Positions 1 to 11,163 of a DNA stretch of 64,000 nucleotides are shown here, in pieces (the first letter of the stretch is position 1; each line of letters starts with the position of its first letter). The notes below the pieces were generated by a model. It did no database searches and was not told the DNA's origin. It worked only from the letters and a program-made list of their open reading frames with translations. This DNA is from Psilocybe azurescens (Eukaryota; Basidiomycota; Agaricomycetes; Agaricales; Agrocybaceae). Location: contig JAJIRX010000214.1 in the NCBI GenBank assembly GCA_023853785.1, forward strand, positions 62,001 through 126,000, written 5' to 3'. Both the position numbers and the translations under genes were made by a program.

Positions 1-65
1 GGATGGGCTCGGTTGCTTCTTGGCTCGGCGCGTCTTCTTGGGCTGTGCGATTTTCAGAGCCGCGC

Positions 66-419
66 CTAAAAAGACTTGGGATTGACATGAGCCACGGGCC
101 TAGCCGAAATGGGCAATGGTCCGTTCCTTAAACGATTACGATTGGCCGTATAGTCAAATCTAATCCCTGGAGCAGTAGAGATACTCTCACTAATAATAGG
201 CGTAGCAGGTACCTTGTTAATTTTATTGGTTATATTAGCCTTCTTGGCTTTCTTTGCTTCCTTGAAAGCCTTCTTCTGGGCCTTGGAGTTTAGCTCTTCT
301 TTGGGGATTCCAGCATTACCCCCATTCTCGGGGGTCAACGGTTTTCCCTTTATTTTTAGAGGTTCCTTCGCCGAGAGATTGGGACCGTTCTCGGCGAACT
401 TTCTTATTTCGGCGGGCAA
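66..419 (-). pseudogene. Gag continuation of element A, out of frame
   Basis: An open stretch of 117 residues, lysine and alanine rich (KKAFKEAKKAKKANITNK), lies directly downstream of the first Gag frame on the minus strand. The segment NAGIPKEELNSKAQ resembles SLDIPENELNPDVQ in the gag of element B near 40.95 kb, so it is probably the same Gag region after a frame change. The frame closes at 66. Whether the break is a real mutation or a sequence indel cannot be told here. Confidence 0.45.
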
Positions 420-494
420 TCCGCTCTTTCTCTTCCTTAGTCAAGGAATTCTCGGCTTCTCTAATAACCGAATTTATTTCTGCTGAGCTTTCAA

Positions 495-926
495 TTACTC
501 GTTTTTAGCATGCATTTTAAATTGTTCAATAGAATTCTTACGGCGCGTAGCCGCCTCATGTCTCTTAGAGCTCTTGCTCTGGACAGTGGTCCATGGACCG
601 TTTTCATCCTCATCAGATTCCTCAGAAGAAGAAGAGGGTTTATTTATTAAGTTGACTATATCGTCCTGCCCATTGTTGTCATCGTTAATAGAGCCGTTCT
701 CACTAGATGCCATCCGTTGGTATGCCGGAGGCTGGGTAACGGCATCCCGCTCATCTGCGTATGAGGGAGCGGGAGGTCTCGACGACACGACGTCACTGTA
801 AGTGCGCCTGGGGATGTGTTCGTCGGCCACGTCCGAATCGGGGTTCGGAAAGACAGGAGATTGCGACCGTTGATCATCCAGATCTACGGCGCGGGAACGG
901 GAACGGAGGGTATACCTAGGAGCCAT
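495..926 (-). CDS. Gag N-terminal region of gypsy element A
   Basis: 143-residue frame starting 155 bp after the LTR. The product begins with a basic MAPRYTLRSRSR stretch, then an acidic and serine-rich low-complexity region (SSSSEESDEDENGPWTTV), and ends in a basic tail. Such basic then acidic N-termini precede the capsid domain in basidiomycete gypsy Gag proteins. The start is the first ATG after the LTR leader. The frame stops at 495 and homology appears to resume in another frame at 419-66, so this copy is broken. No zinc knuckle or protease is visible before the window edge. The assignment rests on position and composition. Confidence 0.6.
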   Translation of the reverse strand: MAPRYTLRSRSRAVDLDDQRSQSPVFPNPDSDVADEHIPRRTYSDVVSSRPPAPSYADERDAVTQPPAYQRMASSENGSINDDNNGQDDIVNLINKPSSSSEESDEDENGPWTTVQSKSSKRHEAATRRKNSIEQFKMHAKNE

Positions 927-1081
927 AATATTTAGTTAATAAGGTTTTCAAAGATTTACGTATGGGGTAACAAAAGTTGAAACAAATCAGATGTTTCTGG
1001 TTGATCAGACCAGAAGATACCAGACGTCGAGACAGCGGGGAGAGTTTTTAGATAGAGTGTAGAGGTGTACTGTCAAAAATA

Positions 1082-1448
1082 TGTGACAGGAGTAACTTAT
1101 CGTGACTGCTAGAGTATCGATAGTGTCGTCCTGGCACACGGAAATAGAGGAATAGAATGAAGCTGAGCACTTGATAGACAGGTGTAAGTGTTCTTTGTTC
1201 ACTGGGGGAAATTGGTATCTACTACAGCCTGTATTTATACTGTAAGGAAGAGGTCTAGAACTAAGTAAAAGGGTTTGTGGCTAAGGAGAATAAATAAGGT
1301 ATCTAAGGGAGTGTTTCAGGGAGAATGGATAAGGGAAGAAAAAGGGACGAAGTCGTGTATCAGTCGACGGAATGGAATGTAGTCGAAATGTGAAGATAAG
1401 ATAAAACTATAGATAATCAATGAGTAAGGAGAATACCGGATCGTCACA
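1082..1448 (-). repeat. 5' LTR of gypsy element A
   Basis: 367-bp LTR on the minus strand, beginning TGTGACGATCCGG (complement of 1436-1448) and ending TGTCACA (complement of 1082-1088), so the ends are TGTGAC/GTCACA inverted. A TATAAATAC box lies about 200 bp inside, and a pyrimidine-rich U5 follows. It aligns by eye with the 5' LTR at 56438-56759 and the partial 3' LTR at 58755-58875. Confidence 0.8.
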
Positions 1449-2875
1449 GTTCCCACCCCTGGCTCCCTGCCTTGTTACTATCACTAATCCCATCCCACTT
1501 GGCCCTTCATCTCCCTTCTGCGTCATTGATCTATTCTATGCCAATACCTTCCTCCCTCTGTTCTGGCGTTATATTTTCATTCTCAGTCATTACCACCATC
1601 GGCATCTTCACTCGGGACTCGTTCGAGGTGAAATAGGAGCAGCTGTTTGAGAGGTAGCAGATGGTGTATGCAGCACTGTCGGCATTGATGGCCATGTTGA
1701 TGTCAGAGGCTGGGTTCTGGGCTCTAACATCTATTTAAAACTATTAAGACAGAGCATACAAACTTGCATAGAAAATTTTGACTCCAGCTAAACTTACGCA
1801 GATTATTTTTCACCATTTAACATATGCAAAAATCTGACCTGTACTTGCATAATATTTTGTGAGCTTCTGCGACACATAGATAGATATTCTGGGAGCCTTA
1901 TGGACCTGGTGGAAATACTTCCAGCCACTTGCATAAAAACTTTATGCCATTTTATTTAAACATGCGAATGTTTTAAATAACTTATGCTAATTGCGAGATA
2001 TATAGTCAAAACTTGGGAAAATACATGTTTTACTTGGGCAAAAAATTTCAATACTTTTTGCACACCATATGTGCCATAGAATGCAATACTTTTTTATTTT
2101 ATTTTAATTTTATTTTGAATCAGTTTATTAATGTGTAAGAAGCGGTCGGAGCGCTAAGACACACGGGTGCAAGGATGCACCAGATTGTGCTACTGCATTG
2201 AGATAAATAGATACCTAAGTCCTAGCTTTAGCCTCCTAACCTCTAACAATTTCTAACATAGCTAGGAGCAGTATTAAAAATACTTATGGCAATTGGGAAC
2301 TTGCCCTAATTACTTTTTTAAAAATTAACAAAAATGCACTGGACAGCAATTGAACCATCATACACACAACATACCACCCGCATCAGTAACCTCTCTACCT
2401 AACCAGCATTTATTGCTTATAGTTAGAAGTAACTATCCATCCTTAAATTATGCATATTTTCTTTTAAGAAATGTGAGATGGTGGGAGAGGAACACCAGTT
2501 TAATACTGTCCATGTTATTAAGTAACTTAGAGTGGTATAATGCTGATACTACCATTATATATACAATGTTATATACCAGTAAGATTCAATTGAGATGATA
2601 AGATATGATAAGGTATCAGCAATAATTACAGTGCATTATGAAGTGGTAGCCACGGGATTAAGACTTGTAATGTGGTGTAATTATTTGGAAGACCTTATAT
2701 GCTATTATACAGTCATGTCAGATTGTCACTAGATCATGATAGCAGTAAGTGGTATCTGATTTTCAATGAATCCCTGATGAAGCGCCATCCACCGATAAAA
2801 GAAGGAATTTCTGACAAAGATGTCGCAGAAATGAGGCAGAGTCTCATTTGTTTCTAAGTATCATTTATTGTAACA
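1449..2875. other. AT-rich intergenic sequence, no gene seen
   Basis: No convincing coding signal on either strand; open stretches are short. 2085-2160 holds a TTTTATTTT run followed by a GC-richer patch (GGTCGGAGCGCTAAG ... GGGTGCAAGGATGCACC). This patch could be a short interspersed element, but I could not confirm pol III boxes. Confidence 0.5.
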
Positions 2876-3610
2876 CAGACCATGTGAAAAGTCCAAGGAT
2901 ACCACCTAATTGTTGTCATATCTCAGTGCACAGGGTCCAATATTATTCAATACTGTATGTATATATTAAGAACTACCAGTACACTGTGTTTATAAAAATA
3001 AAACAACTGTCTGGTGCATTGTTGCTGGTAGGATAGCCATATAGATGGAGACTGACCATGTGAAAAGTCTGAGAACACCATCTAATTCTTATTGTACCTT
3101 GCTCACCATGGATCAGTATTATCTGAGAGTTAGCATATACATTGTAGACTACTAAAATACAGTGTATATGTAGAAATAATAATTGTCTGGTGCTTTGGTG
3201 GTGGTAGGATAGCCATATAGGTGGGCACTGACCATGTGAAAAGTCTGAGAACATCATCTAATTCTTACTGTACCTTGCTCACCATGGATCAGTATTATCT
3301 GAGAGTTAGCATATACATTGTAGACTACTAAAACACAGTGTATATGTAGAAATAATAATTATCTGGTGCTTTGTTGCTAATAGGATAGCCATATAGGTGT
3401 ACACTGATCGTGTGAAAAGTCTAAGAACACCACCTAATTCTTGTTGTACCTTGCTCACCATGGATCAGTATTATCTGAGAGTTAGCATATACATTGTAGA
3501 CTACTTAAATACAGTGTATATGTAGAAATAATAATTGTCCGGTGCTTTGTTGCTGGTAGGATGGCCATATAGGTGGACACTGACTGTGTGAAAAGTCCAT
3601 CTAATTTGAA
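2876..3610. repeat. Tandem repeat, 176-bp period, about four copies
   Basis: The block GGATAGCCATATAG recurs at 3031, 3207 and 3383, with GGATGGCCATATAG at 3559: spacing of exactly 176 bp each time. Each unit also carries CCATGTGAAAAGTC, CACCATGGATCAGTATTA and GTGTATATGTAGAAATAAT. The first unit (from about 2876) is the most diverged; the later ones are near identical. No TIR or LTR borders seen. Confidence 0.9.
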
Positions 3611-3799
3611 TACCATCATAGACCGGTATCTATCATGTTTGGTTGAACCATCCTCTCCAAATAAAGATTATGTGAGACAATGCAAGATTACAACTGCTTA
3701 CACAGCACAACCTAGTTCCAAATGATTAGTAAGTCAAAAATAATGGCATGTCGGTGTCGTTCTTGAACGTTTGGTCTTTTGTCAACAGTGAATGAAAAT

Positions 3800-6700
3800 A
3801 TGGCTACTTCAGAAAAGCCTGTATCTTTCAGGTTTACTTCCCCAATCCTGGCTTCTCATCCTTGGAGAACGTCAGTCCTTGCTGAGCCAGATATTTGCTC
3901 AGCTTTTGGTGTAAACCATGTCCTATCAGTGAGTTTTGCAATTGTGCTTATACTGCTGTACTTATTACTCTTTTTTAAAGCCGTCTTCTGTCTAATTTAA
4001 CTCAATACGAGGATCATCTCTCCTCCAGCTCTACTGGTGAAGGGCTGGCCCTGCTCCAATTCCTGGGATTTGAAAAGAAATATCAACATCTTCCTTTGGA
4101 ATTGGCTCTAGAGCAATCTAAATCGGAAGGGATCATCACCTCCCTTTCAGTGAAAAACAAACTAAATCTTTTCCATTTGATTGCTCTGTATCGGATTGTG
4201 GATGCTGCCGCGTTTTTGGAAGATCATCCAAGACTACCATCGAAACTCATACCCTGTCATAGTTTCTTTGACACATTTCCTGTAAGCCTCATTGATGCCA
4301 TTTCTTTGTGACATTTGCTCACTCATTTTCAGGGCTGGCCTAAATTGCAGGCATGGCCCTCAATTCTACAAGAGTTTCGAGAATCTGTGGGGTCGAGTGT
4401 TTTCAACTCTCTTCCAAGTAGTGGAACAAAGCCAGAGCTTCGCTATATCGAGACTCTCACACAACTTGTTGCCAGCCGAAAAAAACTTACTGTCTTCATC
4501 AACCTCCAACTAGCTGTTATGAGCCTCCATCGATTCATCGCTTGTCTAGATGTCAGTTATTTCTTAATTTCAAGCATTTAAAGAGAGGTTTCATTATGGT
4601 GATTTTTCCAGGGTCACTCCCATCTTTTGGAGGGTTCATCTGGACCACTGTAAGCAATGGTATTCTAATACACCAGGTCTTCCAATATTCAGCTTTCTTT
4701 AACCAAATTCAGGTGGAATGGCATCGAATTGAGCCAGGAACAGGCAAGGTTTCTACATGAAATGGTCTCAAGTAGCGACAACCTTGATATACCCCTACAT
4801 CTGGCGCTCTTTGTATCTCCACTCTACTTATTGGCTCCTATTTCACTTTACAAGAAACACTTTGATCGCACTAAAATTCTAATGGTGAGTCTCAGTTCCA
4901 TTTAAGCCAATTGAAACTAAATTCTGCATCGGAGCAGGCTGCGAAGTCTCTTGGAAATGAAAGATCTCCTCTTCTACAAAGAGTTGAAAGAGAGATCATG
5001 ACTACTCTCTTCAAGCTTGCTACCCAGGAATTGGAATTCATACCAGAAATGAAGGCGCTTGTTACTAGGATTCCTTGGAACGAACTTGGTTCTATTGGTG
5101 ATTCAGTTGATACATTCTTCTTGCCAACAAGCGCAAGTAGTCAGACCATCCCTCTCCTTTTGAATGCTGACACAGATGGGGTGTTCCTTCGAATGTGATG
5201 TCCAAATCACCCCTAACCAGCCTTTTCAAAGCAAAACATGTTCAAAAATCTTCAAAGACATGACAGATTACAGGGAAATAGGCATCTACCTACATTAAGC
5301 ATCCAGAAGTGGGATATGTTTCCCATTTCTCTTCCAATTCCAAAAAAAAACAAAGAAAATCAAGAAGAGCTCTCCTGCCACTACATTCATTTTCTCCAAA
5401 GATGGCTCTTCTGCGTGGAATGCTATTGATGTGGATGCACTTTTGTAGGTCTTTGATAACACACTTTCTTCATTGTCTTAACACTATGGAAAACCAGAAA
5501 GAGGACTGCGACACAGATCTTAATGTCCAAGAGTCACCTCCGGTAAATTACCTTGTTCTTTTTGCTTTTTGGTTTTCCACCTTTCATCTAAAAAATTATC
5601 TAGAAATATTCAGGGAAAACCATTCAAGGCTATACACCCACTGGCGAAAAATATGAATTCACACCCTCTCTTCATGTGAGCTGATTATCTCAGTATTATA
5701 TTACCTCTATTCACTGCCTGTATCAGTTGATGGAGGACCTCACCCGTTTGGAAGCTTTTGATGTCGCTATTAGTTCCTTTTTGTCAACGGACTACCCCTT
5801 CATTCTGTAGATCCATCCAGGTCTGCGCTGTGTGTCATGACGGAAGCTGAATTTGAGGATATGTCTGTGACAGATGTTCAAGGTATATTGCGAACAAGGC
5901 ATATTGTACTGACAAACACCCGCGATCAGCCAATCAATTTTGATGGCCCAGGATTAACGACTTTGAACACCCTATCAACTATTATTGACATCCAGGGTGT
6001 GTTTATTTTCTTTGCTGGAAAATTATTGTATTGAACAGTCATGTTTCAGACCAGTCAATCCCATTAAACATGGTTGATATGAGCTATGGTTCCCGGCATC
6101 GACGAGGCACACTTCGAGATTTCCTCCATTCATCTCAAACAAATGGGAAAATTCTGAATGCCCTCGACTTTCCCAGGCCTGAACAAGCAATGGATTCATC
6201 CTCCATTTCTACCCATTCTGCTGCCTGGGCTGGCACCAAAGGAACAGTGGCATGCGCAGAGAAAAATCTCCACCGACAGGTCATATATTTTGGGGGCTGG
6301 TAGGCCTTATTGGTGCTCTTCACTGGTGGCATATAGACTCAAACGGCTTTGGGACTGTTATCATACCCAAGTGTGGTGCTAAGTGGTGGATATTCGGTCG
6401 CAAGAAGAGCCAGAGCCAGAGCCATAATTCCAACTTGGAATCATTTAGAAACATTGATGCCTTTGTGGGCACTGAGTACGAATTGGAAGAACCTAATGAC
6501 TGGGATCTCGAGGCTGTCGTCCTGCTACCTGGTATGAAATTGTGAGTAATGTTTTTTTATTTTTTCAAATTTTATTTCTTGATTATCTCATTTGTCAGAA
6601 TAATGCGACCCAATACCCCACATGCTGTTTTCACCCGGCAAGTGCCATCTGCTATGGTGGCCATTTCTATGCATGTGGTACTCTGCAGGACACTACATTT

Positions 6701-8696
6701 GGCATTATTCACACCTTCATTGCCGACAAACTGCTAACTAACACTGAGCATGCACCTTCTGCCCTTCTTTTAAGGAGGATACTATTTTTATCATGATGTT
6801 CTTGTGAAGAAGCGACTCAAAGATGACGGTATGTCCATATCCATCAGTAAATTGACTAGTGCTTAGGTTCTTGTTAGAATATGACAGGGGGCATGTTCCA
6901 AGCCTCACCGACTTTAACTCTGTCTTGGATCTTTTCAGCCTCTGCAACACAATTATTCTTATGAATATTCTAGATTTCCGAACCTATCTCTCTTCGGAGG
7001 AGGTATACCACTTCGACTCAACAAAGCCTTTGGATCGTGAAAATCAGATGAATGAGTATGACCTCAATGGCATTCCAGTGATGGAAAGATACGAAATGGC
7101 CTTTGCTCGAGGGCGTTCTTTGGATATTTTAAAGTGGTTTTTCACCGAATACGATCTTTATGACGTCAAGACAGGTCAAACTATCGATGGATATCAAGAG
7201 GTTGCGATAGCCTATTTAGCCAGACAGGTCTCAGCCATCCTGCAGTACAAAAGGCTGGCAATTACAAACAAGGTGGAGGGTGGCAGCCAGTGCACCCTTC
7301 CGCTTCTGGACCGCCAAGTTGACCTCTGCATCAAGAATTTTCCAGATATCCTGGCTGCTGTGAAAGATCTCGTTGGTACAGAAATCAAGTCGCTGGATTG
7401 GCCAAAGCGCAGAGGGGTATGGTGTCCGAAGGCTTGAAGAATCTCTTGTTCATAAATGTTTGAACTTCTATTATATATATTTAATGCTCCTCACTGATGG
7501 CTCTCATTTTATTTTTCTAGCCCCAGACAATTATATAAAAGTCGGTGCCACAGTAGCCGATGAAATTCTTTTCAATGCAATTTCAAATTGCAGAAACCCA
7601 GGCATGGGGCCTAATGCTTCTTCCCCACCAGCATATTCTGGTAATCTTAGTGATATATTTTTTTTTCTTGAACCAGAAAGTTATATCTAACCTCCTTATT
7701 TTTAAAATAGAAGAAACACAACACATAGACATTTCCCATCTCCTTGCGTGGGAAGATGTTGACCCTGCCAAATATCAGCTTGTTCAGCCATTTTCTCTAT
7801 ATCGACTGCCATCCATTCCTGCCATCTTCATAGATTCAGTGATGGCTCTCTCTGTACTGGGCCAACGTCGACACAAGTCTGGTGCTCGGCGACATGAAAT
7901 GAAGCTTCCCTTTCCAAATTTGACTGTTGATGAAGCTACAAGATCAAAAATTTATGAAATATACGAGGAAAACAAGCTAAGCTTCAACTTTAATAATCCT
8001 CGGAAATATATGGAAACGGCTACTGCAATAGGAGAGGCAATTTTCAATGCATCCTCCATTTTCATAAGCACGGTGCAAATGCCAAGAAAATCCTGACATG
8101 GTATTTTTATATATCAATCAAACTTGCTTGGTATCTCTTACACTTTGTGATGAATCATCTAGGTGGCTAGGGTCATACTCTCTAGTTATTAATCCTAAAG
8201 GCGTTGTCTGCTTGAAAGTTCGCCCTCTGGGCCCAAACAAAATTAGAGGTTTTGCAATCTATGCCAACACTGACATAAAACAAGGAGATTATATCTATGA
8301 GCTTATTGGCTCAACAGTGATAGACAGAGAGGCAGAACATACCCGACTCTCAGAAATATATCCTCATCCAACCTCTTGCTTGGGCTCCAAGCCTCTGGCA
8401 TTAATAGGTCCCATTCGGTACATAAACCACCACTGCGTGCCTAATTGTGAGGTGAGAATGCTATAATAAGGCCAATTCTCCTGAGCTGACACCTCTAAGA
8501 TTGTTGCTATAGAACACACATCCTCCTACATTGTGGCAGCATGTTGTGCAATATATGCAGGTGAAGAGATCTCCTTTGATTATGGGAGCAGTCAGTACTT
8601 TGCGGATTTGCCTGGGGGTTGCCCATGTAGCTCCTGCCAACCTCCGGCCACCATAGAAGATGTTCAAAGTAAAGCTGCTGGCATGCAAGGGAATTA
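3800..8696 (+). CDS. Multi-exon JmjC-SET gene (probably broken)
   Basis: Long intron-rich plus-strand gene. Exons readable without breaks: 3800-3928, 4012-4281, 4333-4551, 4612-4649, 4713-4884, and one from 4938, joined by introns of about 51-83 bp with GT-AG ends. The start is the ATG at 3800. The N-terminal ~300 residues are helical and unrecognised. From about 5.2 to 5.8 kb the frame is uncertain. A JmjC core follows (6.03-6.8 kb), then a helical region with few charged patches (6.86-7.44 kb), a linker (7.7-8.1 kb) and a SET plus post-SET module (8.16-8.69 kb). JmjC domains are Fe(II)/2-oxoglutarate oxygenases and SET domains are lysine methyltransferases. One transcript is the simplest reading, since all parts are on one strand with short gaps; two adjacent genes are possible. 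Frame breaks in both modules suggest a pseudogene or sequence indels. Confidence 0.6.
6031..6790 (+). other. JmjC-like catalytic core within the 3800-8696 gene
   Basis: The segment HWWHIDSNGFGT (near 6320-6355) supplies the H-x-D iron ligands. MRPNTPHAVFT just after an intron (6542-6598, phase 2) supplies the distal histidine. CYGGHFYACGTLQDTTFG follows, a pattern typical after the JmjC core in expanded fungal families as I remember them. The frame changes near 6170 and 6290 (a GGGGG run) and again near 6633, where one C appears missing from a CCC run. The triad is therefore present but not in one frame. Upstream NMVDMSYGSRHRRGTLRDF fits the lead-in of the same fold. Confidence 0.65.
6859..7437 (+). 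other. Middle helical region of the JmjC-SET gene
   Basis: A clean 190-codon exon with no recognised domain. It contains SVLDLFSLCNTIILMNILD and EMAFARGRSLDILKWFF, and ends with a basic patch (DWPKRRGVW). Amphipathic helices dominate. It lies about 70 bp after the JmjC part and about 250 bp before the next coding stretch (7.7 kb). Confidence 0.5.
7705..8696 (+). other. SET and post-SET module at the C-terminus
   Basis: After a linker exon (from about 7709 to 8128) and a short intron (8129-8161), the exon at 8162-8452 reads KIRGFAIYANTDIKQGDYI ... GPIRYINHHCVPNCE. This matches SET motifs: the cofactor-binding RGFGI-like turn and the RFINHSCxPNC-like pseudoknot. After an intron (8453-8512) comes YAGEEISFDYG, the catalytic tyrosine region, then CPCSSC, a post-SET zinc cluster. 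The stop is at 8694-8696. The last exon is in a different phase: the CA run at 8514-8520 seems two bases too long to keep the frame, so activity is doubtful. Confidence 0.7.
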
Positions 8697-9319
8697 AGCA
8701 TTCAAGCCAAAAGGCACAGGCAACAAGATAGATGAGGATACTGAGAAGTTTTCTCTCTTTACATAATTCATTGAATTTATCAATCTGCCTGCTTTACTAG
8801 CTTGGTGCTTTAGTTGTACAAGAAGACTCAAACTTGTTGTAAGCCTGAGATAAAAACCCCAATTTTAAGGCCTGTACCATCATAATCCGCTCTCTTGAGC
8901 AAAGATATATATTGATCATAAGGACAGGAATATATGCTATAGAATTTGCAGAAACTTAGCTAGGAATTTGTCCTTGTCCCAGCTCATTTCTTGCTTTAAG
9001 ACACTGGTCAACACCAGCTCCTGGGTATGTATTTTCATGCTCCCAGAAAACACGATTGGCCTCCATATTGTGATATCTTCTTTACATGATATGACATGCT
9101 GAGTGAACGGAGCAGCATTGATAATTTAGATGTTTGAGTTGATACCTATCGGTTGAGAGGTCAGCAAAAATACAATTAATGCATTGAGAGTAACTTGCCA
9201 TTATAGTTTAATCTTTTATATCAGAAACTGTTAAGTAGTAAATGCAAAAAATGCTCAAAGAAATAAGGAGAGATGCCAGAGAAAGTGTGTATTTCTTTTT
9301 CTCAATAAACGGTAGTAAT
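8697..9319. other. AT-rich spacer, no gene seen
   Basis: No open frame of useful length and no repeat structure noticed between the SET gene stop and the coiled-coil fragment at 9.32 kb. Confidence 0.5.
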
Positions 9320-9795
9320 TGTACTCAGAAGCTCTCATAGAAAGAATAAAAATGCTGAAATTGCAACAGTTCAACTGCCAACTATCAGTGGAAGCCTTGC
9401 TACATCAGACAAGACCAGATGTAACACTGAAAATGAGCTAGACAGAGAGCTTGAAGAGCTTGAAGTTCTTAACAAGGCAGCCCTAGAGAAATGGACAGAG
9501 ATTATCTACAAGCACAAGGTGCTTGAAAGGAAGTGTGAGGCTATTATTGACACATTGATTCCAAAGTATTGGTCCTTCACACATGGATGGACATATTGGG
9601 GGTGTTTTAAAGGTTCTAACATAGAGAAGCGAATGCTGTCTGTCATGTAGTCTGAGCCAGATGTATTCAGATCATTGGAAGACCTCCTAGCAGACCAGCC
9701 CCGGAGATCACAGGAGTTGAGGGACATTTTTGATAAAATAATCACACTGTCATCCTTGTTATCCCTCATAGGCAGCATGCACAAGAATTTAGTAC
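9320..9795 (+). pseudogene. Coiled-coil gene fragment, function unknown
   Basis: A plus-strand frame runs from about 9320 (RSSHRKNKNAEIATV) to a stop near 9650 and continues in the same frame to about 9800 as LEDLLADQPRRSQELRDIF. The part NELDRELEELEVLNKAALEK has a heptad pattern, so a coiled coil is likely. No family recognised. The in-frame TAG at about 9648 and the absence of a clear start suggest a remnant. LTR-like repeats start 150 bp downstream. Confidence 0.35.
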
Positions 9796-9863
9796 AATCA
9801 GATTAGTAGTATATTCTAGAATGAATCCCTTATCTTTAGAAATATGCTTGGGTATCCTCCGCA

Positions 9864-9912
9864 TGTAATCATTTGCCGCAGATGTTTCACAAAAATTGAG
9901 AATGATGAATTC
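9864..9912. repeat. 49-bp duplicated segment, copy 1
   Basis: About 85-90% identical to 11115-11163: both contain TCATTTGCCG, GAGATGTTTC or CAGATGTTTC, and TTGAGAATGATGA. The two copies bracket the LTR-like block between them, as if part of the target was duplicated. Confidence 0.7.
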
Positions 9913-9939
9913 TATTGAAACCCATATGGAAACCCAGAC

Positions 9940-10060
9940 TGTCAAGCCTCCAAAGCCGTCACCAAACACATTGTGGCTGGCCATGCTGCCTGATGCCTAC
10001 ATGCTTGGCACGTTAGGACCTCGGACAGTACTCTAGAAATGTAGTACGGGCACAGATAGC
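9940..10060 (-). repeat. Copia-type LTR end, copy 1
   Basis: Starts TGTCAAGC on the plus strand (so the LTR ends ...CTTGACA on the minus strand). It shares GGCATCAGGCAGCATGGCCA, CCTAACGTGCCAAGC and TCTAGAGTACTG (all read on the minus strand) with the copies at 10780-10998 and 32398-32635. Homology fades after about 10060; the outer LTR end was not found. Confidence 0.6.
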
Positions 10061-10779
10061 AATGTTTGCAGTGGGTACATCGTTTCTGGCAAGATATCTT
10101 GCCTTGAACGCAGTTCCCTCCCTTGAGTCTTTGTGATTCTAGTAACATATACATTATACTGTACATTTAAATTAATATCTATAATTGACAAGATATATTT
10201 GCTCGAGATCATTCCATCCAGCATGAATCAAGTTTCCGTGGTGGCAGACCGTGTGAATTTCCCTTGATGCACCCGGCTCTCAAGCTAATTGTTATCACAG
10301 CACACCAGTAGGGGACCAATATTATGTAGAAATGTACATATGTGCTCTGAGACATCTATAGATGACATTTGAGGTAAAAATTAGAATGTCTGGTGCATAC
10401 AGAGCACCAAAATCAATTACTACTGAGCCATCATGATCAAGCCACTTATTATTTACCATTTCACGGCTAGTATATCAAATACATAAATCATATATGCACA
10501 AACTTGTCCTACTTGTCTTTGGAAGCTATCAACCTCCCTAACTGGAACCATTCACAGTATTTATTACAAACATGTTGCCCTGTAAACTTGTCAAAGGCTG
10601 TATTGAGGTTCCTCTCTCCAAACAGCGACTGTTTGGCGTCTTCGTGATTGCTCAGAGACCTGTGACTAAATTATTAGCATATTTTATCATTAAATAGCAA
10701 GCTTTATACAAACAGATGTGTCATGATTTGTGGATCAGTCAACAAATTTCCTGCTCCTTAAAGAATAGATTTTATAAGC
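10061..10779. other. Spacer between two LTR-like copies, no gene seen
   Basis: AT-rich, short frames only. It may be the eroded interior or outer LTR sequence of the flanking copia fragments, but nothing was recognised. Confidence 0.4.
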
Positions 10780-10998
10780 TGAATGGCATGGTCCTGTCTA
10801 GATTAGAACTATCTACTCAATACGTACATCTATGCTCTATCATGGAGACGTATCCCTTATTCAACTACATCTTCATCTCACCATCACTGTCTGTGCCCAT
10901 GCTACATTTCTAGAGTACTGACTGAGGTCCTAACGTGCCAAGCATGTAGGCATCAGGCAGCATGGCCAACCGCAATGTGACAGCTTTGGAGCTTGACA
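10780..10998 (+). repeat. Copia-type LTR, copy 2 (plus orientation)
   Basis: Contains GAACTATCTACTCAATAC and GTGCCAAGCATG in the same order as the 238-bp LTR at 32398-32635 read on its minus strand, and ends CTTGACA at 10998. The start is approximate because the 5' part has diverged. Confidence 0.6.
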
Positions 10999-11044
10999 GT
11001 CCAGGTTTATGGATCCGGGTTTCCATAAACCTGGACTGTCAAGC
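10991..11044. repeat. Perfect 22-bp palindrome at an LTR terminus
   Basis: 10991-11012 and 11023-11044 are perfect reverse complements (GCTTGACAGTCCAGGTTT... arms) around a 10-base spacer. The arms are the LTR 3' end plus the sequence normally just inside the element, joined head to head. Confidence 0.9.
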
Positions 11045-11114
11045 TTTGGAAGATTTCTTCAAACAAATCAGTGTGCGATGCCGGTCCTTGATTATATGCG
11101 AACACTATATTTAT

Positions 11115-11163
11115 GTGTAGTCATTTGCCGGAGATGTTTCAGAGAAATTGAGAATGATGAGTT
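11115..11163. repeat. 49-bp duplicated segment, copy 2
   Basis: Partner of 9864-9912; see that entry. The two lie outside the pair of LTR-like copies. Confidence 0.7.

Larger units (their letters stand above)
1..1448 (-). mobile_element. Ty3/gypsy element A, 5' part (runs off window start)
   Basis: Minus-strand LTR retrotransposon cut by the window edge. Reading leftwards it shows a 5' LTR (1448 to 1082), a short leader (1081 to 927) and a gag-like reading frame starting at 926. The LTR is clearly homologous to the LTR of the deleted element at 56438-58875: they share the TGTxACGATC start, the TATAAATACAGG box, CCTGTCTAT and TTTCCGTGTG. The decamer TATTTTTGAC directly after the LTR is shared with all three gypsy copies in the window. 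Pol is not in view. Confidence 0.8.

Noticed and set aside
574..801. Plus-strand frame opposite gag of element A
   Set aside because: Mirror of the acidic/serine-rich gag region on the other strand.
2770..2815. CTGATGAAG resembling a hammerhead core
   Set aside because: No matching GAAA with a stem II, and no stem I or III pairing.
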